NCBI GenBank assembly: GCA_027563935.2
Contig: JANVAS020000231.1
Span: 13,534,001-13,598,000 of the forward strand
From: Costus lasius
Taxonomy: Eukaryota; Streptophyta; Magnoliopsida; Zingiberales; Costaceae
Length of the DNA: 64,000 bases
Reading direction: 5' to 3'
Position numbers and translations under genes: made by a program
Shown: one piece after another, positions 55,839 to 64,000 of the stretch
Layout of the letters: each line of letters opens with the position of its first letter
Position numbering within the stretch: position 1 is the stretch's first letter
Notes under the pieces: generated by a model
What the model was told of the DNA's origin: nothing
The model's input: the letters and a program-made list of their open reading frames with translations, nothing else
The model's database searches: none

Positions 55839-56370
55839 AGGAGTAGACAGGTTGACTTCGGTAACATAAATACCTGAGCATTAAGACAAGGCCTTGCCTT
55901 TCTTCTCCTCATTCTGAAGTTGCAACATGTCCTTCAAAATGTGAGGTGGCCCTCCACATGAATAGCACCTATTATTCCTGATCATATCCATCTTTAATTT
56001 CAGTTCCTTGGTCAAGCCTTTCGGTTCAACACACTGAATATCAACTTTAGCAGGATTGAGCTCAACCAATTCATCAAAGAGCTGCCTTAAAATAATTTTA
56101 GAGGCACTCTTCGATTCATATCACCCTTTAAATTCAAGTGACATGTTGGTTAGCAACCTCCAAAGTATCAACCTGATGCTTATCATAAGCATCCCTCTCA
56201 GCCACTGAGGCCGAGCATGGAAGTGGCTCAGGAATAAGACGCTCAAGAACATAAAGCTTCCTCTTGAGCTTGAGCACGATTCTCAAGTTCATATACCAAT
56301 CCAGTAAGTTGGATCAAACCAACTTATCCAGGGTAGATCGCAGTGACCAACTACTATTGTTCATAGCCAT
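55839..56370 (-). pseudogene. gag: Ang2-b gag and zinc knuckle, first copy
   Basis: The gag ATG is at 56370-56368. The capsid region is broken by stops. A 62-codon piece (55881-56069) carries the knuckle CYSCGGPPHILKDM, whose last Cys is Met. A TTGTTGTAG then AACA-ATG acceptor-like sequence precedes the start, as in Ang2-a. Confidence 0.8.
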
Positions 56371-56649
56371 TGTTCTACAACAACCAAGAAACAGCAGATT
56401 AGTACTACTTCGAGTCATTTAAACTGGACTTGCCTTTTAAATGACCATGGCTCCCACTATTTTTAATCGAATTGACAACCCACAAAGTCAATCGAGAAAT
56501 CCAAGATTTCCTAGTGATATGAGATCCTCATTCCACACAGGGCTTCGCGTCCCACGAGGGTGGGATGAGATGCACAAAGTAACCCATGCTTCCTAAGGTG
56601 GGCGCGCCGGCCGGTTGCTCTAAGCAACTCCCCTTGTTGAGACAGTCTG
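56371..56649 (-). other. Ang2-b leader, left of Ang1-d
   Basis: This is part of the untranslated leader, with the hairpin GTTGC/GCAAC at 56614-56628. It ends at the Ang1-d insertion. GTCTG at 56645-56649 should be the left target copy. Confidence 0.6.
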
Positions 56650-58293
56650 TGTTGGGGTATGCCCTTAAGGCTAATGTTAGAGGCCTTGGGATTGTAACAG
56701 TATCATGTATAAACTCTTATGTTTATAAAGGCAATGGTTGTTATTCAGTTTGTTATATTATCTGCTGCAATACATATACTTCTGAATAATGTCTCAATGC
56801 TGTTCAGCTGGGCTGACATGCAGTAAAGTCCTTAGTCGATATATCTTGGCGAACATGAGACAGCCTTGATATGATTGAGACTAATATGTGTTCTAATCTT
56901 ATAGGATGCTTCGAGCATGGAATAAGATGTAGACTCATGGGTACATTGGATGTACTGGACAGACCCTACTAGGATATTCAATTGCTTGTCACAATGTGAA
57001 TAATCCTTGATTGCAACAAGTGGCACATTTCCTCTGACTTGAGATCACTTGTGTTTCTAAATGATGATTGTCATTGTTTTGAGGTAGTTCAATATCATTT
57101 GAAACATAATGGTTATAGACTATCTTGGATGGTGAGCTTGAGTCAGGTTAGGGCACTAGTGATAGATAAAGGATTGTCGTCTCCTTAATTGGAGTGTGAT
57201 GTTCTAAAGGGGCCCCCCTCTGTATGAGATGATTGAGAAAGTGTATGGCCATACCCAGGTGACAGTGTTCATCTGATCTAATCATGCTCATCATATTGGA
57301 GCTACAAGCTTGACACGCTTGTCCAATAAGAACATCCAGTGTTGTTCTGTGGTTTGGGTGTAGTCTTGGAAGACTCTTTCCTTTATATCGGGAGACAGTG
57401 ATGTGTTGCTAGATACCCCTCACTGATCGTGATAACGTAAGTTATCGTTACCGACATTTAAAGGAAACCCTTAGGGTCGCACAATTTGATGATATGACTT
57501 ACTTAAGTCAGATCGTGTGGACTGAATTGTTTGGGTTCAGTTTAAAGGGATTTAGTCTCTGATTGTAAGTGAGATCTAGTCTGATCATGTTTGATTGATT
57601 AGGGCTTGAGATCGGTAAGCTTCGATTGAGAGAATAGATGCTAGATCAGTGAGATCAGGAGCATCAAGAGATCAATGGTCAGATCTTAAGCCTTAGGGGT
57701 TTATTATAATCTGGACTAATTGCTTGGTTTATTTGGTTATTGAACCAAATCGATTTGAACCAGCTCATTGGATGAGCGTATGGTTCAAGTTGGAATTTGC
57801 GATTGGGGTCACTTGAACGTTGAGATGGTTTTGCTATTTTTAGATAGCATGTCACAACGTGACCACATCTCTCTCACGTCGCCCCTCTCTCGCCCTCTTG
57901 TCGCCGTTTTGCCTTTGGCTCTTCACACATTCGTGTGAGAAAAGGTGGTAGACGAAAGAAGAAAAAAAAATCGCCAAGCAAGGAAAGCTCTCTATTCCCT
58001 TCAAACGATCAAAGACACCTTGGACGATCCTTGCTAGCACAAGGGACGACAAGAAGGAGCAAGCCGTTGATCATCTTGTGTGTGACGATTTGGAGGAGAC
58101 CTCTTTTGTTCTCTTGCTTCCAAGGCGCCATCTAGAAATGGCCATGGTATGAATCGCATTCTTTCTTGCATTCAAAAGTTTTAATGTTGATCATAATACA
58201 TGCATCAATCCCATGAAACCCTAGTATCCGCTGCCCATGTTTTGTATGCGCCACTTTAGGGTTTCGGCCCCCCTTATTGAAAGGGGACTTTCA
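56650..58293 (+). repeat. Ang1-d 5' LTR
   Basis: This 1644-bp LTR runs from TGTTGGGGTATGCCC to GGGGACTTTCA. It has palindrome at 57243-57254 and micro-exon ATG-GCC-ATG at 58138-58146 followed by GTATGA. It has a short deletion relative to other copies around 57340. Confidence 0.93.
58138..58146 (+). other. Ang1-d candidate coding micro-exon (M-A-M) before a splice donor
   Basis: ATG-GCC-ATG is followed by GTATGA. It would splice in frame to 60097 and then gag at 60118. Confidence 0.5.
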
Positions 58294-58295
58294 AT

Positions 58296-58307
58296 TGGTA
58301 TCAGAGC
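58296..58307 (+). other. Ang1-d primer-binding site
   Basis: TGGTATCAGAGC lies two bases after the LTR. Confidence 0.9.
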
Positions 58308-58610
58308 AGGTTTTATGCATCGTTTTATGATTGCTTAATGCTTGGTCTTCATGTTTGATCCATACTTGCGCATATGCTTAGATCTAGATGACATGCGAAA
58401 CTAACATACATCTTAGTATATGTTTTTGTTGGTGCATGTATGTTGGCGCATCTATGTTTTCTTCAAAACTTCTTCTCATGCGCGACTCTCATTAGATCTA
58501 AGAGGCGCCTGCTTTAAACCCTTAGACGGGTTATTAGGGTTGAAGTCATCCCCTAGGTTAGATCCAAACAGTCTGATCAGATCATCTGACAGCCTTGATG
58601 GGTCGACCAG

Positions 58611-58642
58611 ATAGCATCTGTGCGTAAGCACGAGATGGCTAT
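58611..58642 (+). promoter_or_regulatory. Ang1-d leader hairpin with GTAA tetraloop
   Basis: The 5' arm is ATAGC-ATCT-GTGC, the loop GTAA (also GNRA), and the 3' arm GCAC-G-AGAT-G-GCTAT. Relative to other copies ACCT/AGGT became ATCT/AGAT, a paired C-G to U-A change. Confidence 0.6.
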
Positions 58643-60117
58643 AGGTCGACTGCAGACAGGCGTGTAGCGATGTCTGATTGAGACGACTAGTGAGCACACA
58701 TGAGTTAGGCCCGGGGTCACACCCGCTTGCCAGAACTCATGAGGGTTGTTCAGCCCTGGCGCATGCATGGTTGACCATTAGGTCGACTCAAGTCAGTTAC
58801 GACTTGGTGCATGCAAGGGCAATGGATCTGACTAGGTCAGATGAGTGGATCCCTTGTAATGGACCGTTGTAAGGTAGTAGGGCCAATAAGGAAAATTAAA
58901 ATTGATGCCAATGGGGTTTTCGAAATTTTATTTTCTTATGTTGGATCGCATGATGTTTGTAAGCATATGTTTGTTTATTTAATCTTGTGTGGGCTGCCCA
59001 TGTTTAATGTGTGCTGTGCTGGGGCCTGCGTGCCTGGAATTTAAATGTAAATAAATATTTTTATTGTGATCTGCGCATCACTTTTCATTTAAATTATAAA
59101 GTGTAATTGACCTGCGAGTCAATCTTGTCTAGATAGATTAATTTGTAAATTAATCAGACAAGAGCACAGAGCACACTTGGCAGAGGCGCTTGCAGCAGAG
59201 GCTTGACCAGGTGGGAGGTCCAGGGTTCGACTCTGGGACCAGGCGCATTTTCCCTGGTAGGCGCACCTGAGCTGCAGATGGCGCTTGGGCCCTGGTTTGG
59301 GCCAGATGAGCAGCAAAAGACCCATGAAGAAAAGCAAGTGAAGACTTAAGTTTAATTTAAGGTCTAACTTAGGCTTAATGGGCTTTTACCACATAAGATG
59401 AGCATGCTTTCTATTTATTGCTTTTATAATTAGAATTGCATGAGTTTATCTTCTGCTATCACCATAGGAATTGCATGATAGTCAAGAAGATAAAAGACCG
59501 TTAAAATCCAACGCTAAAATATCAAGCTCGTAAGCCTTCTGACGCGAAACCTCACTGTTCTGATTATTGTTGGAGCCGTGTTGTACCCACTCAGTGGGCA
59601 CGTCCATCTATCTTCAGACGGTGCGGGATTACACCTGCGTGTTACGGAGAAGGGATTTATCGCTTCTCGTTGCTCAGCATAGCACGTGGTGGTCCAGGGA
59701 GTAGGTCGGGCCAGCTTGACCATGTAGGCTACATATGTGGCGCATATGGTAGCACATGGAGGCAGCCATCTGTGGGATCAGAGACTGTGTTGTACCAACT
59801 CAGTTGGCATAGTCAGCTGGATTGCCCAGATGAAGGGGAATCGCACGGGTTGGCGATTGGCTGGGATAGCCTACCAGAGACTAGTGCTTGTACTCTCTGT
59901 GCATCTTATCTCGCCTGAGCGGGACGCGGAGACCAAGTATGAAATCTGGATCCCATCTCACTAAAAGAGTTCTACTCTTTCGGGCTGTTTTTGCTGGATT
60001 TTTCAGCCAGATAAAATAGTGAGAAAAGAATCTTTCTTAAGTCCTGGATTGATTCTGAACATTGATACTGACCTTGCTGTTCTTGCATTGTTGTAGATTC
60101 CTGCAGCAACGAACACC

Positions 60118-62577
60118 ATGAGCTTCAATGTGCGATCCCTACTGGAAAGGGAGAAGTTTGCTGGGCCGAACTTCTCAGACTGGTACGGACACCTTAAGAT
60201 TGTTCTTAAGGCAGAGAGGAAACTGTATGTCCTCGAGACGGCTATACCACCTCAGCCCGCTCCGAACGCCGCAAGGGCGGTTCGGGAAGCCTATGAAAAG
60301 CATGTCAATGATAGCATTGATGTCGCTTGCCTGATGCTAGCGTCTATGACGCCACCGCTGCAGCGTCAGCATGAGGATATGTCTGCTATACAAATTATAG
60401 CAAACCTCAAGATGCTGTATGCTGCGCAGGCGAGGACTGAGCGCTATAATTTGACTAAGCTGTTCTTTCAGAGCAAACTGGCTGAAGGGAGCCCAGTGGG
60501 AGCTCACGTGCTCAAGATGATTGGGCACAAGGAGGCTCTAGAGAAACTGGGGCATACCATCAATCAGGAGCTTGCTGTAGACATTATTCTGCAGTCTCTC
60601 CCCCCCTCTTTCGATGCATTCATCATTAACTTTAATATGAACAAAATTGATTGTACTCCGGCAGAGCTGCTGAATATGCTCTTGACTACTGAGGAGACTC
60701 TGAAGGGAAAGCCTTCAACCTCTGTCTTGATGTTTCCTTCAAGGAACAAGAAGAAGGGGAAGAAGGGAAAGACCCCTGTCAAGAGCTACAGCAAGGCTCT
60801 GAAGCAAAAGGTCAAGCGGTCGAAGGAATACAGATGTTTCCACTGTGGCCAGCTGGGTCACTGGAAAAAGGACTGTAAAGCGCTCCAAGGAGACAAGAGG
60901 GGAAGCATCGCTTCTGGCTTAGGTATATACGTGACGGAAGTCATGGTTTCATCTTCTTCTATTTCATGGGTGTTGGACACTGCATGTGGAGTTCACATTT
61001 GTTCAAATGTACAGGAACTCAGGAGAAGAAGACAGGTGGGACAGCATGAGGTGGACCTACGAGTTAGAAACGGGGCACGGGTTGCTGCTGTTGCTGTAGG
61101 AGACTATTTCATCTCTTTATCATCTGGACTTGTATTGGAACTAGACAATTGTTACTTTGTTCCCAGCATTACTAAAAATATTATCTCCATTCCTGCTCTT
61201 GTCAGGAAGGGGTTTTCCTTTGAATGCAATATTTCAAAGTGTGTTCTTTCTTTAGATAATATTGTTTATGCTACTGGTTCAATTAACAATGGGTTATTCA
61301 TGTTGGACATGGAATGTTCTATACACAATATTGATAATAAGAAAGCCAAATATGCTGATGACAGCACCTTGCTATGGCATAGTCGTTTAGGTCATATTAA
61401 CAAGAAACGCATTAAGCGGTTGCATGATTATGGACTGCTGGGATCATTCTCCTATGAGGAGATTGATACATGCAAAACTTGTTTGATGGGCAAAATGACG
61501 AAGTCGCCTTTTCCTCATAAAGGTCAAAGGACTTCAGGTTTACTTGACCTTATACACAGTGATGTGTGTGGGCCTTTTAGTAAACATGCCAGAGGTGGCT
61601 ATCAGTACTTCATTACCTTCACTGATGATTTCAGTAGATATGGGTATGTCTATCTTATGAGACATAAAAGTGAATCTTTTGACAAGTTCAAAGAGTTCAA
61701 GAATGAAGTACAGAATCAGCTTGGCCGAAATATCAAGGCACTTCGTTCTGATCGAGGTGGAGAATACCTAAGTCGAGAGTTTACTGACTATCTGAAGGAG
61801 TGTGGGATTATCTCACAGCTCACTCCGCTAGGAACACCTCAATGGAATGGTGTGTCCGAGAGGAGAAATAGAACGTTACTTGATATGGTTCGTTCTATGA
61901 TGAGTCAGGCTACTCTACCTTACTCCTTTTGGGGATTTGCACTGGAGACAGCTGCAAAGGTACTAAACCGAGTGCCATCCAAGGCAGTTTCAAAGACCCC
62001 ATATGAATTATGGTATGGGAAACAGCCTAGCTTGACATTTATCAGGATCTGGGGCTGCGAGGCTTATGTCAAAAAGCTCGCCTCTGGAAAACTAGAGAGC
62101 AGATCTGAGAAATGTATCTTTGTCGGTTACCCTAAGGAAACTAAGGGTTATTATTTCTACGATACCAAAGAGAACAAGGTGTTTGTTGCTCGGACGGCCA
62201 TATTTCTTGAGAAGGAGTTTCTTCTGCAAGAGGCCAGTGGGAGAGAAATAAAGCTGGATGAGAATCCAGAGGAAGGACAAAGTGGTCAAGCACAGTTGGA
62301 TGAGCCTGAGCCAGTAGAACAGGTTACTGAACAACCTGAGGCTCAGATATCACGGGAACCGCGAAGATCGGGAAGGATCCGTCGACAGCCTGAGCGCTAT
62401 GACGGAGTCTACATCATTGATAATGATGAACCCCTCACTTATGCGGATGCGGTCAGTGGACCGGATTCAGCGAGATGGCTTGAAGCTATGCGCGCCGAGA
62501 TGGACTCCATGTCAGATAACCAAGTCTGGGATTTGGTTGATCCACCTCCGGGAGTTATCCCTATAGCCTGTAAATGA
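60118..62577 (+). pseudogene. gag-pol: Ang1-d gag-pol polyprotein, stopped in RT
   Basis: This is an 819-codon frame from the gag ATG. It has capsid, lysine tract, zinc knuckle CFHCGQLGHWKKDC, protease WVLDTACGVHIC, integrase zinc domain and DDE (HSDVCGPF, RSDRGGEY, NGVSERRNRTL), integrase C-terminus and linker. It stops at TGA 62575-62577, where other copies have TGG (Trp of CKWIFKK), probably a G-to-A change. About 97 further bases of RT follow in frame until the truncation at 62674. LTPLGTPQ replaces LTPPGTPQ in integrase. Confidence 0.92.
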
Positions 62578-62674
62578 ATCTTCAAGAAGAAGATTGACAT
62601 GGATGGTAACGTGGTTACCTATAAAGGCTGGCTAGTTGCGAAAGGTTTCAAACAAATCTACGGGATAGATTATG
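62578..62674 (+). pseudogene. pol: Ang1-d RT remnant after the stop
   Basis: In frame with the preceding ORF this reads IFKKKIDMDGNVVTYKG, then VAKGFKQIYGIDY, and ends at the junction with minus-strand Ang2-b sequence. Confidence 0.85.
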
Positions 62675-63828
62675 TCCAACAAGGTTCGATTTCTCCTTTC
62701 AAATACACCATTCTACCGAGGTGCTCTAGGAGGAGTGAGTTGGGATAGAATCCCACACTTACTCAGATAGTCAAAGAATTCACTGCTCAGGTGCTCTCCA
62801 TCACGATCTGATCGAAGATCCTTAAAGGATCTACCAAGCTGGTTCTCTACTTCATGTCTGAACTCCTTAAATTTCTCAAAGGATTCAGACTCATGTCTCA
62901 TCATGTAGACATAACCATATCTACTGAAGTCATCAGTAAATGTGATGAAGTAGTTATACCCTCCTTTGGCTTGTTTATTGAATAGCCCACACACATCACT
63001 ATGTATGAGATCCAACAAACCACCTGCCCTCTCACCAATCTTGGTGAAGGGCGTCTTTGTCATTTTCCCTAATAAACAAGTCTCACATGTATCAAGTTCC
63101 TCCAAGGAACTCGAATCTAGCAACCCATTTGCATGGAGTTGTCGAATGCGACTCTTGTTTATATGGGCTAATCGACAATGCCGTAGGAAAGCACCAACTG
63201 AACCACTCAGTTTGGTCCTTTTATTATTTATGTTACAAATAGAGCTAACCATGTCCAAGACATGCGGACCATTGCACAAAGTACCCTTCCCATAAAACAT
63301 GTTTGCAAAAGAAAAAGAACATAAGTTCTCTTTTATTTCAAACCTAAATCCTTTCTTTGCCAAGCAAGGAGTGGATACAATGTTTTGGTAAGGGAAGGTA
63401 CATAATAGCAATTGTCTAGCTTTAACTGAAGTCTAGAAGGCAGGGAGAAAAACTCCTACAGCAACAGCAGCAACTTGTGCCCTGTTACCTATCCGTAGGT
63501 CAATCTCTCTAGGCCTTACCGATCTATCCTTTTTGAGCCATCGCATATTTGTACAAATATGAGCTTCACATGCGGTATCCAATACCCATGTCATAGGAGT
63601 AGACAGGTTGACTTCGGTAACATAAATACCTGAGCATGAAGACAAGGCCTTGCCTTTCTTCTCCTCATTCTGAAGTTGCAACATGTCCTTCAAAATGTGA
63701 GGTGGCCCTCCACATGAATAGTAGCACCTATTATTCCTGATCATATCCATCTTTAATTTCAGTTCCTTGGTCAAGCCTTTCGGCTCAACACACTGAATAT
63801 CAACTTTAGCAGGATTGAGCTCAACCAA
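62675..63828 (-). pseudogene. gag-pol: Ang2-b integrase, protease and zinc knuckle, second copy
   Basis: This repeats 54920-56069 with offset 7755-7759 and about eight small differences. The integrase frame is better preserved than in the first copy: HSDVCGLF and VENQLGRSFKDLRSDRDGEHLSSEFFDYLSKCGILSQLTPP are readable (62713-63411). The 63433-63828 piece holds the knuckle (with a 3-bp insertion giving CYYSCGGPPHILKDM) and the protease WVLDTACEAHIC. A stop separates the two pieces near 63430. Confidence 0.85.
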
Positions 63829-64000
63829 TTCATCAAAGAGCTGCCTTAAAATAATTTTAGAGGCACTCTTCGATTCATATCACCCTTTAAATTCAAGTGA
63901 CATGTTGGTTAGCAACCTCCAAAGTATCAACCTGATGCTTATCATAAGCATCCCTCTCAGCCACTGAGGCCGAGCATGGAAGTGGCTCAGGAATAAGACG
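63829..64000 (-). pseudogene. gag: Ang2-b gag fragment, second copy, cut by the window end
   Basis: This is homologous to 56070-56241. It is degraded gag sequence with stops. The window ends before the gag start. Confidence 0.75.

Larger units (their letters stand above)
58147..60096 (+). other. Ang1-d leader and candidate intron
   Basis: This has the same plan as Ang1-b and -c. Primer site is at 58296-58307, near-palindrome GTCTGATCAGAT at 58571-58582, GNRA hairpin at 58611-58642, and acceptor TTGTAG at 60096. No ORF of note is present. Confidence 0.5.
56650..62674 (+). mobile_element. Ang1-d: 3'-truncated Ang1 copia element
   Basis: This plus-strand element keeps its 5' LTR (56650-58293), primer site, leader and gag-pol to the start of RT. 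It ends abruptly at 62674, where Ang2-b sequence equivalent to 54920 begins. RT, RNase H and the 3' LTR are missing. The break is best explained as a tandem-duplication breakpoint (see findings) and not as an insertion end. Confidence 0.9.
41534..64000 (-). mobile_element. Ang2-b: decayed copia element, interrupted twice and partly duplicated
   Basis: This minus-strand element of the same family as Ang2-a has its 3' LTR at 41534-43627 and RNase H/RT/integrase pieces at 43628-45608. Ang1-c is inserted next (target CCTAG 45604-45608 and 54750-54754). Integrase, protease and gag pieces follow at 54755-56370, then a leader, then Ang1-d inserted at 56650. From 62675 the sequence repeats 54920 onward to the window end. 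It inserted into Gyp2 gag; TGAAC at 41529-41533 should be its target copy, with the partner outside the window. Confidence 0.85.

Noticed and set aside
56650..62674. Ang1-d as an ordinary insertion with its own 3' end at 62674
   Set aside because: There is no LTR, polypurine tract or target copy at 62674, and the sequence after it repeats 54920 onward. A rearrangement breakpoint fits better.
1..64000. Bacterial-type features, CRISPR array, defence system, tRNA or rRNA genes
   Set aside because: None seen. Repeats are LTRs, short tandem arrays and leader hairpins, and all recognised proteins are retrotransposon Gag/Pol parts.

Overview
This is a plant nuclear window made almost entirely of LTR retrotransposons nested in one another. 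I recognise no host gene, tRNA, rRNA or CRISPR array. The organism is a flowering plant. The evidence is initiator-Met-tRNA primer sites (TGGTATCAGAGC), 1.7-2.1 kb LTRs starting TGTTGG..ATGCCC behind an AAGTGGGAGAT polypurine tract (the Angela/BARE style of Ty1/copia), and gypsy elements of plant type. The species cannot be told from the sequence.

Names used here. Ang1 is a copia family with ~1.68 kb LTRs: Ang1-a (2341-11439, minus), a solo LTR (22842-24520), Ang1-b (29664-38740, plus), Ang1-c (45609-54749, plus) and Ang1-d (56650-62674, plus, 3' truncated). Ang2 is a related, older and decayed copia family: Ang2-a (1-15755, minus, split by Ang1-a) and Ang2-b (41534-64000, minus, split by Ang1-c and Ang1-d). 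Gyp1 (16053-21979, minus) is a young gypsy deletion derivative. Gyp2 (about 27558-41533, minus) is an old gypsy element split by Ang1-b and bounded on the right by Ang2-b. Matching 5-bp target duplications confirm five insertions: GCTAT (Ang1-a), TGGAC (Gyp1), TCATT (solo LTR), CAATC (Ang1-b) and CCTAG (Ang1-c).

Layout: 1-15755 is Ang2-a with Ang1-a inside it. 15756-26760 is an older sequence, probably the 3' part of an Athila/Tat-like gypsy element, carrying Gyp1 and the solo LTR. 26761-27557 is unassigned. 27558-41533 is Gyp2 with Ang1-b inside it. 41534-64000 is Ang2-b with Ang1-c and Ang1-d inside it, ending in what looks like the second copy of a ~7.75 kb tandem duplication.

Function: Ang1-c is the closest to active. 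Its LTRs differ by one base plus a C-run length, and a single 1-nt gap splits gag from the rest of the polyprotein. Gyp1 has LTRs differing at about two sites but lacks RT and RNase H, so it must have moved with enzymes supplied by another element.

The most interesting signal is in the Ang1 5' regions. Every Ang1 LTR carries ATG-GCN-ATG directly followed by a splice-donor-like GTAWGA. The alanine codon uses all four synonymous forms between copies. About 2 kb later a branch-point/polypyrimidine/TTGTAG acceptor lies 21 nt before the gag ATG, in the matching reading frame. This predicts a spliced gag-pol mRNA that starts in the LTR and loses the primer site and leader, separate from an unspliced genomic RNA. 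The leader that would be removed holds a palindrome and several hairpins, one capped by a GNRA tetraloop with compensatory base changes between copies. These are inferences from reading the sequence and have no expression support here.
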